Below are positions 11,269 to 24,100 of a stretch of DNA of 64,000 bases, in pieces. Every line of letters starts with the position of its first letter. The first letter of the stretch is position 1. The notes under the pieces were generated by a model. It searched no databases, was not told the origin of the DNA, and saw only the letters and a list, made by a program, of their open reading frames with translations. A program made the translations under genes and the position numbers. This stretch comes from Corythucha ciliata. Its lineage: Eukaryota > Arthropoda > Insecta > Hemiptera > Tingidae. The stretch covers positions 16,430,001 to 16,494,000 of the forward strand of contig CM075937.1 in the NCBI GenBank assembly GCA_038030265.1, read 5' to 3'.

Positions 11269-11768
11269 NNNNNNNNNNNNNNNNNNNNNNNNNNNNNNNN
11301 NNNNNNNNNNNNNNNNNNNNNNNNNNNNNNNNNNNNNNNNNNNNNNNNNNNNNNNNNNNNNNNNNNNNNNNNNNNNNNNNNNNNNNNNNNNNNNNNNNNN
11401 NNNNNNNNNNNNNNNNNNNNNNNNNNNNNNNNNNNNNNNNNNNNNNNNNNNNNNNNNNNNNNNNNNNNNNNNNNNNNNNNNNNNNNNNNNNNNNNNNNNN
11501 NNNNNNNNNNNNNNNNNNNNNNNNNNNNNNNNNNNNNNNNNNNNNNNNNNNNNNNNNNNNNNNNNNNNNNNNNNNNNNNNNNNNNNNNNNNNNNNNNNNN
11601 NNNNNNNNNNNNNNNNNNNNNNNNNNNNNNNNNNNNNNNNNNNNNNNNNNNNNNNNNNNNNNNNNNNNNNNNNNNNNNNNNNNNNNNNNNNNNNNNNNNN
11701 NNNNNNNNNNNNNNNNNNNNNNNNNNNNNNNNNNNNNNNNNNNNNNNNNNNNNNNNNNNNNNNNNNNN
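11269..11768. other. Assembly gap, exactly 500 N
   Basis: The run of N is 500 bases, a round placeholder length, so the true distance between 11268 and 11769 is unknown. Open frames that cross it are meaningless. Confidence 0.99.
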
Positions 11769-12360
11769 AAGTCCAAACATGGTCAAAATTTTGACAAATT
11801 TGGCTATCGTCTGCTCTAACCCGTCCTCCTTATTGACTCGGCAGACACCGTTTTTCGGAAACTGTCATTCACCAATAACTCAGAGAAAAAAATGCTCACG
11901 TCAACTATTAAGTCAAATTTTGAGCCAAAATTTTGCACTTTTAGATCGGCTCTGCCAATGGAACGCCGATGGTTGAGAATGGCAGACGCATATGATTCGT
12001 TTTATCACAATGGTATGAAACTGTCTGAAACTTTACAAGCGTCAACTAATAAGTCCAAAAAAGACCCAAATGTTGTCAATTTTGTCTCACCTCTGCCACA
12101 GTATGCGTGGGAGTGGGGGGTGGCAGACTTGCATATTCCAGCTCAACGTAAGAAACACTTGAGTAAAGTATAACTCGCAAACATCAACTAGTAAGTCGAA
12201 ATTTCACAAATTTTGAAATTTTAGCTTAGCCGCCATTTCCAAAATCCGCGTACACGGAATGGCAGACGTCCATTCTTACACTTTTTACCTAGGACATTTT
12301 GTGAAAAATATATTTTTAGCTGTCAACTCGTAGGTCACGAATTTTGGCCTCGGCTCCCGG
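11769..12360 (+). repeat. ~141-bp degenerate tandem repeat
   Basis: The marker AACTANTAAGTC recurs at 11903, 12044, 12186 and (as AACTCGTAGGTC) 12325, a period of 139-142 bp, with an earlier partial unit starting at the gap edge. Each unit also carries a paired CTCTGCCA...TGGCAGAC stretch that can form a short hairpin. Units are strongly diverged. The two open frames here (11892-12173 and the one through the gap) are repeat artefacts. It may be the visible edge of a longer satellite hidden in the gap. Confidence 0.8.
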
Positions 12361-12367
12361 ACTACTA

Positions 12368-12455
12368 GTGATAAACTAGTTTATTAAAGCCCCTCAGCTA
12401 AAACTAGTTTTTACTAGGTAAATCTAGAATTGACTATGTAGAATTGACTATGTGT
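12368..12455. repeat. Partial copy of the subterminal region of the 12484-13138 element
   Basis: GTGATAAACTAGTTTATTAA and the following AAGCCCCTCAGCTAAAACTAG, through to CTAGAATTGACTATGTAG, recur nearly exactly at 12532-12600 inside the neighbouring element. This looks like a fragment or tandem remnant of the same transposon left of its intact end. Confidence 0.8.
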
Positions 12456-12483
12456 TGTATAATGTGTTGACACATATTATATG

Positions 12484-13138
12484 TGTTACCGTCAAAACCC
12501 GAAATCCGTCAAAACCCGAATTACCTAGTGATAAACTAGTTTATTAAAGCCCCTCAGCTAAAACTAGTTCTACTAGGTAAATCTAGAATTGACTATGTAG
12601 GTCAGGAAAAACTAGAATTTACGGATGAATTGTTGCTTCTTAATTTTATATTAGTTTTTGCAAGTTAAAACTAGTTCCAACTGAACAGCTCAGACAAAAC
12701 AATAAGTTTTGCTCTGCCAACAGTTGCTGGAGCCAACCGTCTAAATTTTGGGATTCAAAATGCCACAACAGTGTGCCATGCAACAACAAATGAACTGACT
12801 TTACGAATTTGAATCTTTTAATTTTCAATCCGTTATTGATTTCATACTAATAACATCTTTGATTTCTTTTTTTTCGTTCAGTTTTGGTGGTGGTTTGTCA
12901 GACAATTTGCCCGAAAAATTGTTTTGGTCAGGAATTTCGGGTTTTTATTGATTTCGGGTTTTAACGGTAAGTGGCTACAACTAGTTTTAACTACGAACTT
13001 TTTAGTAAAAACTAGAGTTGTCGGGGAACTTTGGACAATTCTAGTTTTGCCTGGTGAATTCACTAAGGGGCATTGATAAAACTGTAGTTCTGACTAGGCA
13101 ATTCGGGTTTTGACTGATTTCGGGTTTTCACGGTAACA
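12484..13138. mobile_element. 655-bp terminal-inverted-repeat element
   Basis: The left end TGTTACCGTCAAAACCCGAA pairs with the right end TTCGGGTTTTCACGGTAACA, and the pairing continues inward through a second CAAAACCCGAATT/AATTCGGGTTTTG block and CTAG-rich segments. It is flanked by TATG at 12480-12483 and 13139-13142, a candidate 4-bp target duplication. It has no transposase; the interior is CTAGTTTTAACTA-rich. The superfamily was not determined. Confidence 0.82.
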
Positions 13139-13142
13139 TATG

Positions 13143-15105
13143 CACAGAATCCAAATATCCCGCTCTGTAGCTGATAGACAATGACTATCAGAAAATTAAC
13201 AATTTTTCTCTTGAAACAAACTGTCTGGCTTACAGATTAACGCCATAGAAGCAGACTATTCATCTTAATCTACAGCAATTCAGACCCGTTACAACAAAAA
13301 CGCGTTACAACGACAATGCGTTGCAGAAAGGCCCTCTTTTCACACTCTCAATCAGACAATTATGCAACTTTTAAAATGACTGTTTTGGCTTTATTTCTAT
13401 TTATATGATTTTGGAAGGGAAAATCGGTATACGTATACGTTTTTTATATATTTTCAACGTATACGTTTTTTATATTTATCAACATTATCAACAATTGTCC
13501 CTTCTCAAATCATTTACAATGTCAGTTGGGGGGATGGGGCTGTGACTGAAATCCGTCTAAATGGTCCGAAAATGCATAATTAGATTTCACTTCACTTAAA
13601 TGGTGAACGTTGACGACCCCCACCCCCGGGCCGCCTCCTCCTCCCTCAGACCGACCACTTCCATCTTCCACAATTTGTGAGACTATACCAGGTCAAAAAA
13701 AGAGAAGGTTCTCGAAATAACTATACCTATAATTTCAACACTTTCAACTAAAGTGAGAGAGCCATGGTCTCAAGACGACCCGAGGAGGTGAGCATTATAC
13801 AGTGTACACTTTATAAAACTTGTACGAGCTCAGCAGACATGATTTCGAGGCGCGAACTTGGGGGGTTCGAATGGCATACTTATTTTTTTCTCTATACATC
13901 TTTGAAACCGTGAAGTCAACATCATGAAAAAAAGAGAAGTCTTAAAATAAGAAGAAAAAAAAGAGCAACTTTGGTTGTGTGTGTTTTATTTTACTGCTAG
14001 TGTGCGTTACGGGTGCGGTGAAGGAAGACAAAAAGCAAGTCGCTTTTGCCCTCATCTGCCACATTTTCACTAATCAGGCTCTTTGAGAAAGTCGAAGAGG
14101 ACTGCACAAAAGTGCTAACTGATTTAAGGAAAGTCAGTTTCATTAAAACTTTTTTTTTGTTTTAACGAGTAGAACTGCCTAGTGAGAAAAGGTCGGAGAG
14201 AGAGAAACAGTGAGCAAGGGGAAAGGGTTCATCCAATAATTAAGACGAGAATGATTAATGTTGTGGAATTAATTGGAAGGAATAAATCGAAACGCATTAA
14301 AAAAACATTTTTGATTTCATTTTTCAAGAGTGGAGACGAACTCGTCCTTTTTCTTCTTCTTTAATCGACGGTGAATGACAGGTTTGCATTTCAAACGCCC
14401 ATCATCGTTTCTCTTTTTGTGTTTTTTTGTTTCGTTCAAACTTTCGTTGGACGACTCGAAAGGCCTATAATGACAGTAGCCGTTTAAGAAAAAGAAAAAA
14501 AAAAAAGAAGAAAAATGCCTTGTTTGTGTGGTTAGAATAATACACACCGCGGCGTTGAACCGGTCCCACCTTGTTTTCTCATATTTTTTAAAACCATTCA
14601 TTCATCTCAGGCCTTCCATTTAGGACCAGTTAGAGTTTCAGATGGTAGACAATTTTGAAATTTGCAGAACGTGTTCACGTGGGTGAAAAATCAGACATCC
14701 TCCTGAGATTAGAGGACGCATATAGTGGAGCCCGCAAAGTCCAAGTTACCTCCCCCTCCAGCACCAAAAACCGGAGAAATGGAGTGAGAGTGAAAAGAGG
14801 GAAAGAGTTGGAAGAAGGAAGAAGGAAGCTTTGACAATACTATTCACCAAATAAGGAACATTTTGAGAATTCTATAATAATTAATTTATCATAAACCAAG
14901 TGCTTGTTGCGGCTCATTCGCACAACTCGCTACAGGAACCTTATTGGAATTACGGCCAGCCACTCATTCCGGCTCAACAGCAGAGAGTTCAAAATTTATT
15001 GTTCTCGTTTGGCCGCATTTCGTGACAAAAATTAAGAAAATTAAAATCTAAATTTTAGCAGTTTCACGTGAGAAAACTCCCTGCAGTTTACAACACTGCT
15101 CCCAC
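13143..15105. other. Inter-copy DNA, no gene seen
   Basis: The stretch is AT-rich with GTATACGTTTTTTATAT repeats at 13425-13475, a purine-rich stretch at 14760-14830 and T-runs at 14150-14160 and near 14490. I recognise no gene or RNA. Open frames are at most 94 codons and consist mainly of Lys/Phe runs. The last 50 bases probably belong to the duplicated block's left part, whose first copy lies outside the window. Confidence 0.6.
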
Positions 15106-18100
15106 GCAATAAAATTGACCGTGAGTTCGGCTTTTCTGCAGTTACAAGTTGGGAGAAAACTGCGAGTTGGGCCATTTCGTGGCTAACATTCCAAAAACTA
15201 TAGCTATTCTGATCCTGGCTGCCCCGCGGATGAAACCAAAAAAAGTCATTATGTTTCACGGCTGAAATTCATATAAAAATCTTAATTTCATAGCTGTTCC
15301 GTACATAACGCAATAAGTTGCGCTGCTCCAAGGGATGAAATTGAACATAAATGTGAGTTCGGCCGTCATGCGGCTAAAAATAAAAAAAAACGTCATATTT
15401 TCAGTTTTTGCGGAAATAAAATATGGTTCTGTGGTTCATATTTCAAAACGCCGCAACATGGGCACCTCCAGTGATAAATTTTCGAAAATGTCAATTTTGA
15501 CCGTTCAGTGGACAAAAATTGTTCTTAAATTAGCCAAATCCGTGGAATTGGGTTCGGTACAGAGGCGTAACAAGGTGAGTTGATCAGCCGGAGACCGCAC
15601 CTAAAATGTACACCCCCTCCCCTCACCGACAGACCCACCGGGGCCCAGGGCGGCTCTTTCGGATAAACGAGAAATATAATCTTTACGAAGTTAGCGTTGA
15701 ATAATGACTTTTCCATAGTTCAAGAATTGTCAATATTTCCACTCCCTATCCGCCAATTTGCGCTTATGATCAGTTTAAGCCGTCAAATTGACGAATTTCC
15801 ATATTTTAGCCGCGAATGAGTGCTTTTTTGTGAATTTTACCCGCGAATTAGTGATTTACTCAATTTTGGCCGCATGCAACGTTTTCTCAAATTAAGCTTT
15901 AGTGTTTTTATACCGTGAATAATAAGCGAATTTCTCAATTTTGGCAACATATTGGCGTTTTTGAGAGAGAGCGAAAGCTTTCATTACAGCTTTTATAGCA
16001 GCGAATTAGCACTTCCTCCGAATTCGAGCTGAAAATTAGCGCTTATCCACTGTTGTAGCCGTGAATTAACAGGATTTTTCGCGTATAAATAAATAGCCGT
16101 GAATTGGGGTTATTCCTCAGTTTTGAGTCATGGTCATGACTCACATGAGTTTGGCTTCTGAAGGCGAGAATTGACGTTTTTTCTCAATTTTAACTGCAGA
16201 GTAGAGTTTTTATCCCATGAATTGTCGGGTTTTCTCCATTTTTAGTAGTGAATTAGCACGTTTTCTCAATTTGAGCTATAACAAATAAGCGTTTTTCTTA
16301 ATTTTTCCTCGTTAATTAGTGATTTTCCAAAATTAGCCGCAAAGCTGGAGGCTGTTTTTACATTTTAGCCCTGCATTAACAATTTATTTTCCCTTTTAGC
16401 GTTGGATTACCGCTTTTCTTCAGTTCTAGGCGTGAATTAGCGGGGTTTTTCTCCGTTAGCCAAAAATTGGTGCTTTTTTTTCCATTTTTGCGACAGATAA
16501 ATAGCCTTCAGAAGCCACGAATTGATGTATTTTCAATTTTGCACACCAAATTTTGTGGCTAACGCAGACTTTTGGCGCTGCGGCGGGCGGCTAGACCGGG
16601 TTCCACAATCGCTTGAAAGAAGCTGAAAAACATGCAATTCCGCGGAATAAAAATATAAGAAAATTGCAATTCCACGTAAGTAAGGAACAGAAACTTGCAA
16701 TTTTCGAATTTTCAGCCACGAAACTTGTAATTTCACTCTTTGGACCCGAACTTGCACACTCACTAATTTAGCTTTACTAATCCTATAGTCCAGCGTCTGT
16801 CCATACTGAAAGAACGGCCCCCGAAAATTGCTGTTACGCGGAGAAATATAGTTCAGACACATGCAATTTCACGGAAAGAGGGACCAGAAACATTGAATTC
16901 CGCGGCCAAGTGTCAACGCTGGACTAATAGGCTTTAGCTGGGTAACAGAATTCAGTGCTGAGATTTAAGCTTTTCACTTCATCACTTTGTCGTTACACCT
17001 CAAAACCATTTTAAAGACGTTTTCACGTCAAAAAACGCTTATACGCCAATGAAATTGAGAAAATTTCCAATTCGCAAAATTGAGAAAAGGGCTACAATGC
17101 ACGGATACACTTCAGAAATATTACCATTCCCAAAACGAACATGCAAGTAAAAGTGCCAAGCTCATGGCTAAAATTGAGAAAAAGAGCTAATTCTAGAATA
17201 AAATTAAGATCTAGTGTTAATTAACGGCTGAAATTCGGAAGAGGAGCAAATTCATGGCTAATATTATCAGCAAAAAAGCTGGTTCGCCGATATAATTGAA
17301 CAGCGCTAGTTATTGTATAGCTAAAATAGAGAAAGAGCTTTAATTAGGTGTTAAAATTGAGAAAAATGGCTAATTCGTGTCTAAAATTGATTAAAAAATT
17401 GGTTAATTCACGAATAAAATTGAAAATAAGTGCTGTATACTATATTGCAGATAAAAGTCCTTGTTGACCGAACCGGCGAATCAGGCGCGGATCCAGTGTC
17501 GGCTTAAGGAAGGGGCTATATTATGACTCCATCCGGCCCCCCCACCTACCAATACCCACGCAGTTGCTAGACAGACACAGTTGTCAATCTCTGTGATATA
17601 ATTGAAACAACGGAAATTCAAGGGAACCCAAAGGCCAGAAAAGTGGAAAAATAACAACATTCAACAACTATCTATGTAATGTGAACTATTGGTTTGGCAA
17701 AAATATGCCTCCCGCCGAATGAAGTGAACTCAGCGCGGTGGTGGAGGAGAAGCTCTTATGTCCCACGGCTAGCGCTGCGATTGTAACCCTCAAAATTGGG
17801 TTTTTTTTAGTGAGCAAAATCCGGTAAATTACTCTTTTATTGAGTGAAACCAGCTTATAAAAACGGTTCTTAGTGCAAAAAATCGGCGCAATCGGTCTCT
17901 AAAGCAGGCCACCCAGCGAAATTGATTTACTGTCAAACAAATTTCCCGAAATTAACTGTTCATAACATTGACAGTCTCCTCATGAAATTGACAGTTTCCT
18001 CATAAAATTGGAAATTACCTCATAACATTCACGATTTCCTTCTAAAATTGTTAATTTTCTCTTGGCATTTCGCCGAGTTATTCGGTCTCGAGAACATCTG

Positions 18101-21100
18101 TCCCTCGGTCCTTCGAGAAAATGACCCACGCACACCAAAATCAAAAGTGATCACCCCTCCTCGATGGGATTGTGGAGGAGGTTTGGATGATTTTTTGTTT
18201 TACACAAGTGACCTCGACTCCAAGAGAGGGGCCCTGGCCCAGCCCCGTGGCCCCTCCCTTAGATCTGCTACTTGCGGCGAAACTGAGCTACAGCCTTGGA
18301 GTCTTTGTTAAAGCACATGCAAATCACCGAATTTGGGATTTGAAGTTGTTAAATACGCAAATTGCGGGGTTAGAAAAAGCCAAGCCCGCGAAATTTAATT
18401 TTTGAAAGAACAAAAATCCCTGAAATGGGAGGGAGGGGGTTAAGCGAACCGAATAGCCATTTGTAATCGCGAAATTCCTACGTGAAAAAACCTACACCGA
18501 CACACTCAAAAGAAGTAGTTTGATTTGCATTGAGCTCTATGTATACGGTACGGTGAGCTCCTAGGTCTATGAGTGGCTCAACCGAATTTCGCCCATTATG
18601 GTGAAAGAAAGAAAGAAAAAATTAGAGAAAGAAAGAAAAGAAGAAAACAAGATGAAGATGAAAAGAAGAGTGAAAACTGAGCTCATAATAATATGTGAGA
18701 GTAGACATATAGAAGGCCCTCTTCTCTTATACGATCTGAGACTGATATCAATTCCCTAATTGACAATAAGTATGTTCCTTTTGACCTCATTTTTAAAATC
18801 AAAAGTTTTAAAGACGAGAGTTCAATTAATTAATTGTGAAAGAGCGTAGTTGCGAATGTTGGGGGGGGGGAGGCTCAGTTTTACCAAAAGGCAGGAAAAA
18901 AGTGATGCACGAGGCGCGTAGTCACATACGCACGCACGCCCAAACAAAAAAAGAGGTACAAGGCCTCAGTTGCCTACTTCTGATGCTGATAATCGAGGGA
19001 AACGATATTTATGTATGTGCCTCACGTGTAACTTTCCTAAGGAACTAATTATTCGAGGAGATGTATAAATGTTTGTCACAACATGCGGGGGAGAGGAAGC
19101 AGCCTCACTTGCGGGGAAAGAGTCAAAGAGAAATGCAGAGACTCGAACACCACCTTAGCTAGTACCTTAGACCCGGGAAAGAATGGTAACGTTCCAGCTT
19201 TTATCGTAAAGCCTACATCGACTCCCCCCCCCTCCACCATCTCAAACCATACCCGTCCAGAACATTCATACTGGATGTTTTCACAAGGTGATCAGCCGAA
19301 TGCGTTTTAATCCTCGGGGAATTGATGTTGTCGCATTGTAGGACTCTGTGTCACAGCCTCGATTCTGGTTACTCTCTATATTCCCCCAATGCGCCGCACG
19401 AATAGCACACTTCGAAACTTGGCGGCATTCGACGGGATTTATGTATTTAATGACCGGAAACTCTCATCTTAAATAAAAAAGAAGAGGAGAGAAAAACCAG
19501 CTCAGGTTGAACCGCGTCGTTCTCTCCTAATAACCTTTTTAAGCCTGCAGGATGCATTCTATTCCTTGCCCGGTGAAAGGCCTCCTCCTCCATCACTCTT
19601 ATCAAACCACACACCTCTCAGAGGTCATACGGCCCATTTTTTCTCCTTCTTTATCGTCATTCTAACATAGCATCGCTCTCATAATTCTGTTCAGCCCTTA
19701 TAAGCCCTCCCTAAACAAAATTCAAGTATTACTTATCCCGCTTCCTCGAGCAGAATATAAATTACGCGGTTTTTATGTTCATTAGCGCCGGTTCTTCCTA
19801 GAAATCAAGATAGAATGAGATGGGGGTCAACAATCCGTGGATTTAATCTTCTCGAAATAAATTAATTTCTTGTTAATTAATTGTTTTAAATAGAAATGAA
19901 ATATAATTAAAATTACTGCACCTGTGAACCGTGAAAAGCACGTACCGACCCTCTATAAAATAATTAGCGACTGTGACTGTGATTATAATAATTATTACCC
20001 ACCCGGATTTAGGTAAATTACCCCTTGAACTTCACTGTTTCGGAAAACCGGATTATTTTATTTCGTACGCTTGATACATTACAATATTACCTGAGAGTGT
20101 TTCTAAATTATTCAGAATTAAGATGAAAAAGAGGGAAAGTTCCGACCATCATCAGGCGTGTTCGATTCGAAGGCACGCAACCATCTTAGGAGGGGAAAAC
20201 AGATTGTTCATAAGCCAAGAAAAAATTAATTCGAAGTGTACTGACGGGGCTCAACAAGACGTTGGGGATAATTGTTAATTATAACAAAACTTAAACGCTC
20301 CCAAGTCGAACGGCGGGACACACCTTGGTGACAATTTGAGGTCGGGAGTTTAAAAAAAAGTCGTGATTTATAAGGCAAAAAATGTTCTTTGCCGGAGACA
20401 GTCGCATTGTGAAAAGTCGGGGCGTGACTCAATATAGTCGTATATAGCAAAGGGCAGCAACCCCCTTCCTCCTTGCTGAAGATAACTAGAAATGAAAGCT
20501 GTTGAAAAAAAGTGATGTGCATTTTTTTTTCTCGAAACTAGTTACGACTTTTGAAGAACCAATGGTTAACAGTAATAATTATTTAACTAAAAGGAAAAGG
20601 TCATGATATAAAAGAATTGATCATCCTATATCAGCATTTTAATGACTCTCAAAGCCAGGGTATATACTTGAGTGGAATGAAAGTGAATCACGCTCATAAT
20701 CTTTGTTCGCCTTGTTTGAGAACTCACCCCTGGACCCCCTCCACAACCTGTTGCACATCTACACTACTTTCTTCCATCACCCAGCTCGCCGTAATCACAG
20801 CATCTCTTCGCGTTGATCTCGTGTACACTACAGTTCGCTACTTTTAAAGAAGGCGACCGATCCCACACCACCGCCCACCGCACTCATTAATTAGGTGCCA
20901 CTTGTATAGAAGAGCATTGTAGTTTAGGCAAAAATCAGAACAAATAAATGAATTAAAAAAAAAAAACCGTTCGCCTTGCCCGTGTCAGGGCAACCGGACA
21001 TTTTCACCGATGAGTGGCCTCACTCGAGCAATTCGTTCAGGACCAAGCGCTCACACGGAACGTCAACAATAACCATCCGCTCTTATTATCGTTGATCGCG

Positions 21101-24100
21101 TTAGCGACACTGCTCCCCAAGAAGCCCCCTTGGGGATATCGATCCCCAAGTAATCCGAGGCGCGGATACAGAGTTTTGCTCAAGAGGACGGAGGGTCACA
21201 AAGAATAAGTCCAATGAAGTGTCAATGTAGTTGATAGAGTTTTAGTTGATTTATCCACCAGTATTTAAACAGTTTCAGCGTTAAAATTGACATACTTCTG
21301 GTAGATAACCAGGCGACGATCGGACAAGCCACCAAAACGACAGGGGAGTTGTAAGGGATATTTTTGCAGCTATTAATCCTTAAGGAACTTGCGATTAAGT
21401 GGCTCTTAGGCTCCAGCGCCACGAAAGGCACACCTGATTAATTGCCCCTCAGGCATTCAATTTCGCGGATATTGAGCTAGAAAAATTTCAATTTCCGCGG
21501 ACATAAAGATCCGAAACTTTCAATTTCGCGGTTATTCGGCAAAGAAACTCCCAATTTTGCGGACTGTCCAATTTCCCGGAAACTTTTTATTTCGCGGATA
21601 TTTGGACTCATATTATACCTGTCACAAAGTCGCCGCTATTCGTTAGGTATTTGGGCACTGGCGGGGTCATCGGCTAAAGCTAGGGTGACCAGATTTTTCC
21701 CAGACGAAAAAAGGACCCAAATTTTATAATGGGGAGAAGAAGTATTATGGGGGGGGGGGTGTTAGGATTGATAGTTTCACTATTCTGTAATTGATTATAA
21801 TTAGAATATAACCAAAATTGCCATTTGCCAAAACATAAAATTGGCTTTTGAATGAGGCAAAACACAAAATTGGGTTTTGAAAGAGGCAAAACACGAAATT
21901 GACTATTTTTAGGAGGCAAAACACGCAATTTGCTTTTGAAGGAGCCAAGACACGAAATTGGATTATGAAGAAGCCAAAACACAAATTGACTTTTGAAATA
22001 GCCAAAACACAAAATTGGCATTTGGAGACAAAATTGGGGTTCGAAAGAGCCGAAACACGAAATTGACTTCCGCGGAGGAGCCAAAACGGTGTTGGAGAGG
22101 CCCGAGGGGGTGTTCGCCTGCAGCTAGCTCTGGTGTGGGCCCTTGCCGTGTAGCAAATGTCTGGCGATCTCAGAAGGGTCATCTCCCGGATCATAATAAA
22201 CATCCCTCGCAGATGTCCGACACGATCAAAATGACCGGATTTTTCATACGGCGGGCGGCTCCCGGATTATTATTATTTCGGGACAATCTATCTTTTTTCA
22301 CGAGGTCCTTCAGGCTCCCAGGAAGTACCCTATTTTGAAAGAAGTACCTTTTAGGTAGAGGTGAAATCGTCCCGGACCGGTCTTTCGATAAAGACTGGAC
22401 CGGACCGAAAAATAATAACGTCTGAACCGGACCGAACCGAAGACCGGACTGAAAAAAAAGGACTTGGACCGGACCGGACCGAAAAGGACCGATTTTAGTT
22501 TGAGTCTTAAATAAAATATCGCTGGAAAAAGTTCACGAAATAATAATTCGAATAATTCGAAACGAAGTATACTATAAAAGTAATAAATAATCCTTGGCTC
22601 ACAAGTTCTATGTATGCATTTTGTGGGCTATTCAACCCAAAAATGCTTCACTTTTGAAGGGAAGAAATTTACAGCTCATTTACATCCGATCGAAAAGTGG
22701 GGGTAACAATACGGGATTGCCCCTAATAGACTAGTAGAGCTAGTCAAATCGCTGAAAACTGGTATGGGGAGGGTGGATATGGATATTAGTAGGTGTAATT
22801 CTGTGGGAGGGTTTTTGGTATAGCCCCCCTCCCCCTTTGAAACGTCACCTATCCGCCCTTTCATGGTTGTGTTCGTCACGGCATTCCATTTAATCATATC
22901 TCGAGGCATTAGAAGCACGCAGTTTCTGCACGAAACGAATCCACATAACAATTTTCTGTTTTTCTCTATTATGCCAATTAAGGACCGTCTTTTTTCGGTC
23001 CGGTCCTCACAAGAAGACCGGACCGGACCGGAATTATTCACAGCCCGGACCGAAATGAAATTGCTGGGACCGGAACCGGTTTCATCCCTACTTTTAGGGT
23101 CCTTTCGAGAAAAGCAAAGTCCACAGGACCATGAGCTGAAGAGAAGTAACGTCCTTCCAAAAGAAGGACCTCTGGTCACCATAGCTATAGCCTTGTTTCC
23201 ACAGCTTTTTGGAATAGGAGGCGTGAAACTTGCGATTTTGCGAGATTAGATACCAAAAACTAGAATTTTCACAAATATTTAGGTCTTTCAGATAGAATTT
23301 CACAGCTAATTAACATACGATTTGGCGCCGGTTTAATCTCCCTCTCCCGTGGAGCTTCGTCTTTAAAATAGTTTAAAATAGCCTGAAGTTTGTAATTCCG
23401 CGGAAATAATGTACTGAAACTTTCAATTCCTACTGTTTATCATCGCAAACAAGCAATTTCTTGCTCATGTCGCCACAAATTTACACTTCATGCTATATTT
23501 GCGATCGAAATTCACAATTTCGCGGATATTCATACTTCAAATATCGACTCTATGGTCAAACACTTGCATTTTTGCCTGCTATTTAGCATCGAAAATGACA
23601 ATTTAAGTGAAATTGAAGACCCAAACCTTGCCATTTCGCCGGTATATTTAGCTCCGAATGAGATAACTCTGCGGCTATTTGGCCTCGACATTTTATTCAT
23701 GGATGACAACTCGGCTTGGTCATTTTGATGATCCGTTACAAGCACGTCAAAATTGCTGGAACAATCGCCTTCAAATTCTAGGGTGCCCTTCTGTAAAAGG
23801 TCAGGACAAAAATTTTGAGCCGTCACTCATCCGGATCTGCCGAGAAAAAATACCATAGGATCAGTGGCGGATACATAAGGACCTTATGCTGGGAGGCGTT
23901 GTATCATAATCTGATTTATTTCTAAATTATAGCCGCAAATTATTTTATTAATTTTAGCTGTGGTTTATTTTTTAATCGTAGCAACGACCGCGAATTAGCG
24001 TCAAAACGATTTCATCGAAATCCGGGATGCCTATTAAAAAAAATAGTAGGAGGGATTCTAAACGCATCCATCTGAAGAACGTTTAGCAAAACTGGGCGCC

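Noticed and set aside
11183..11976. Long frames through the gap
   Set aside because: They consist almost entirely of unknown residues from 500 N.
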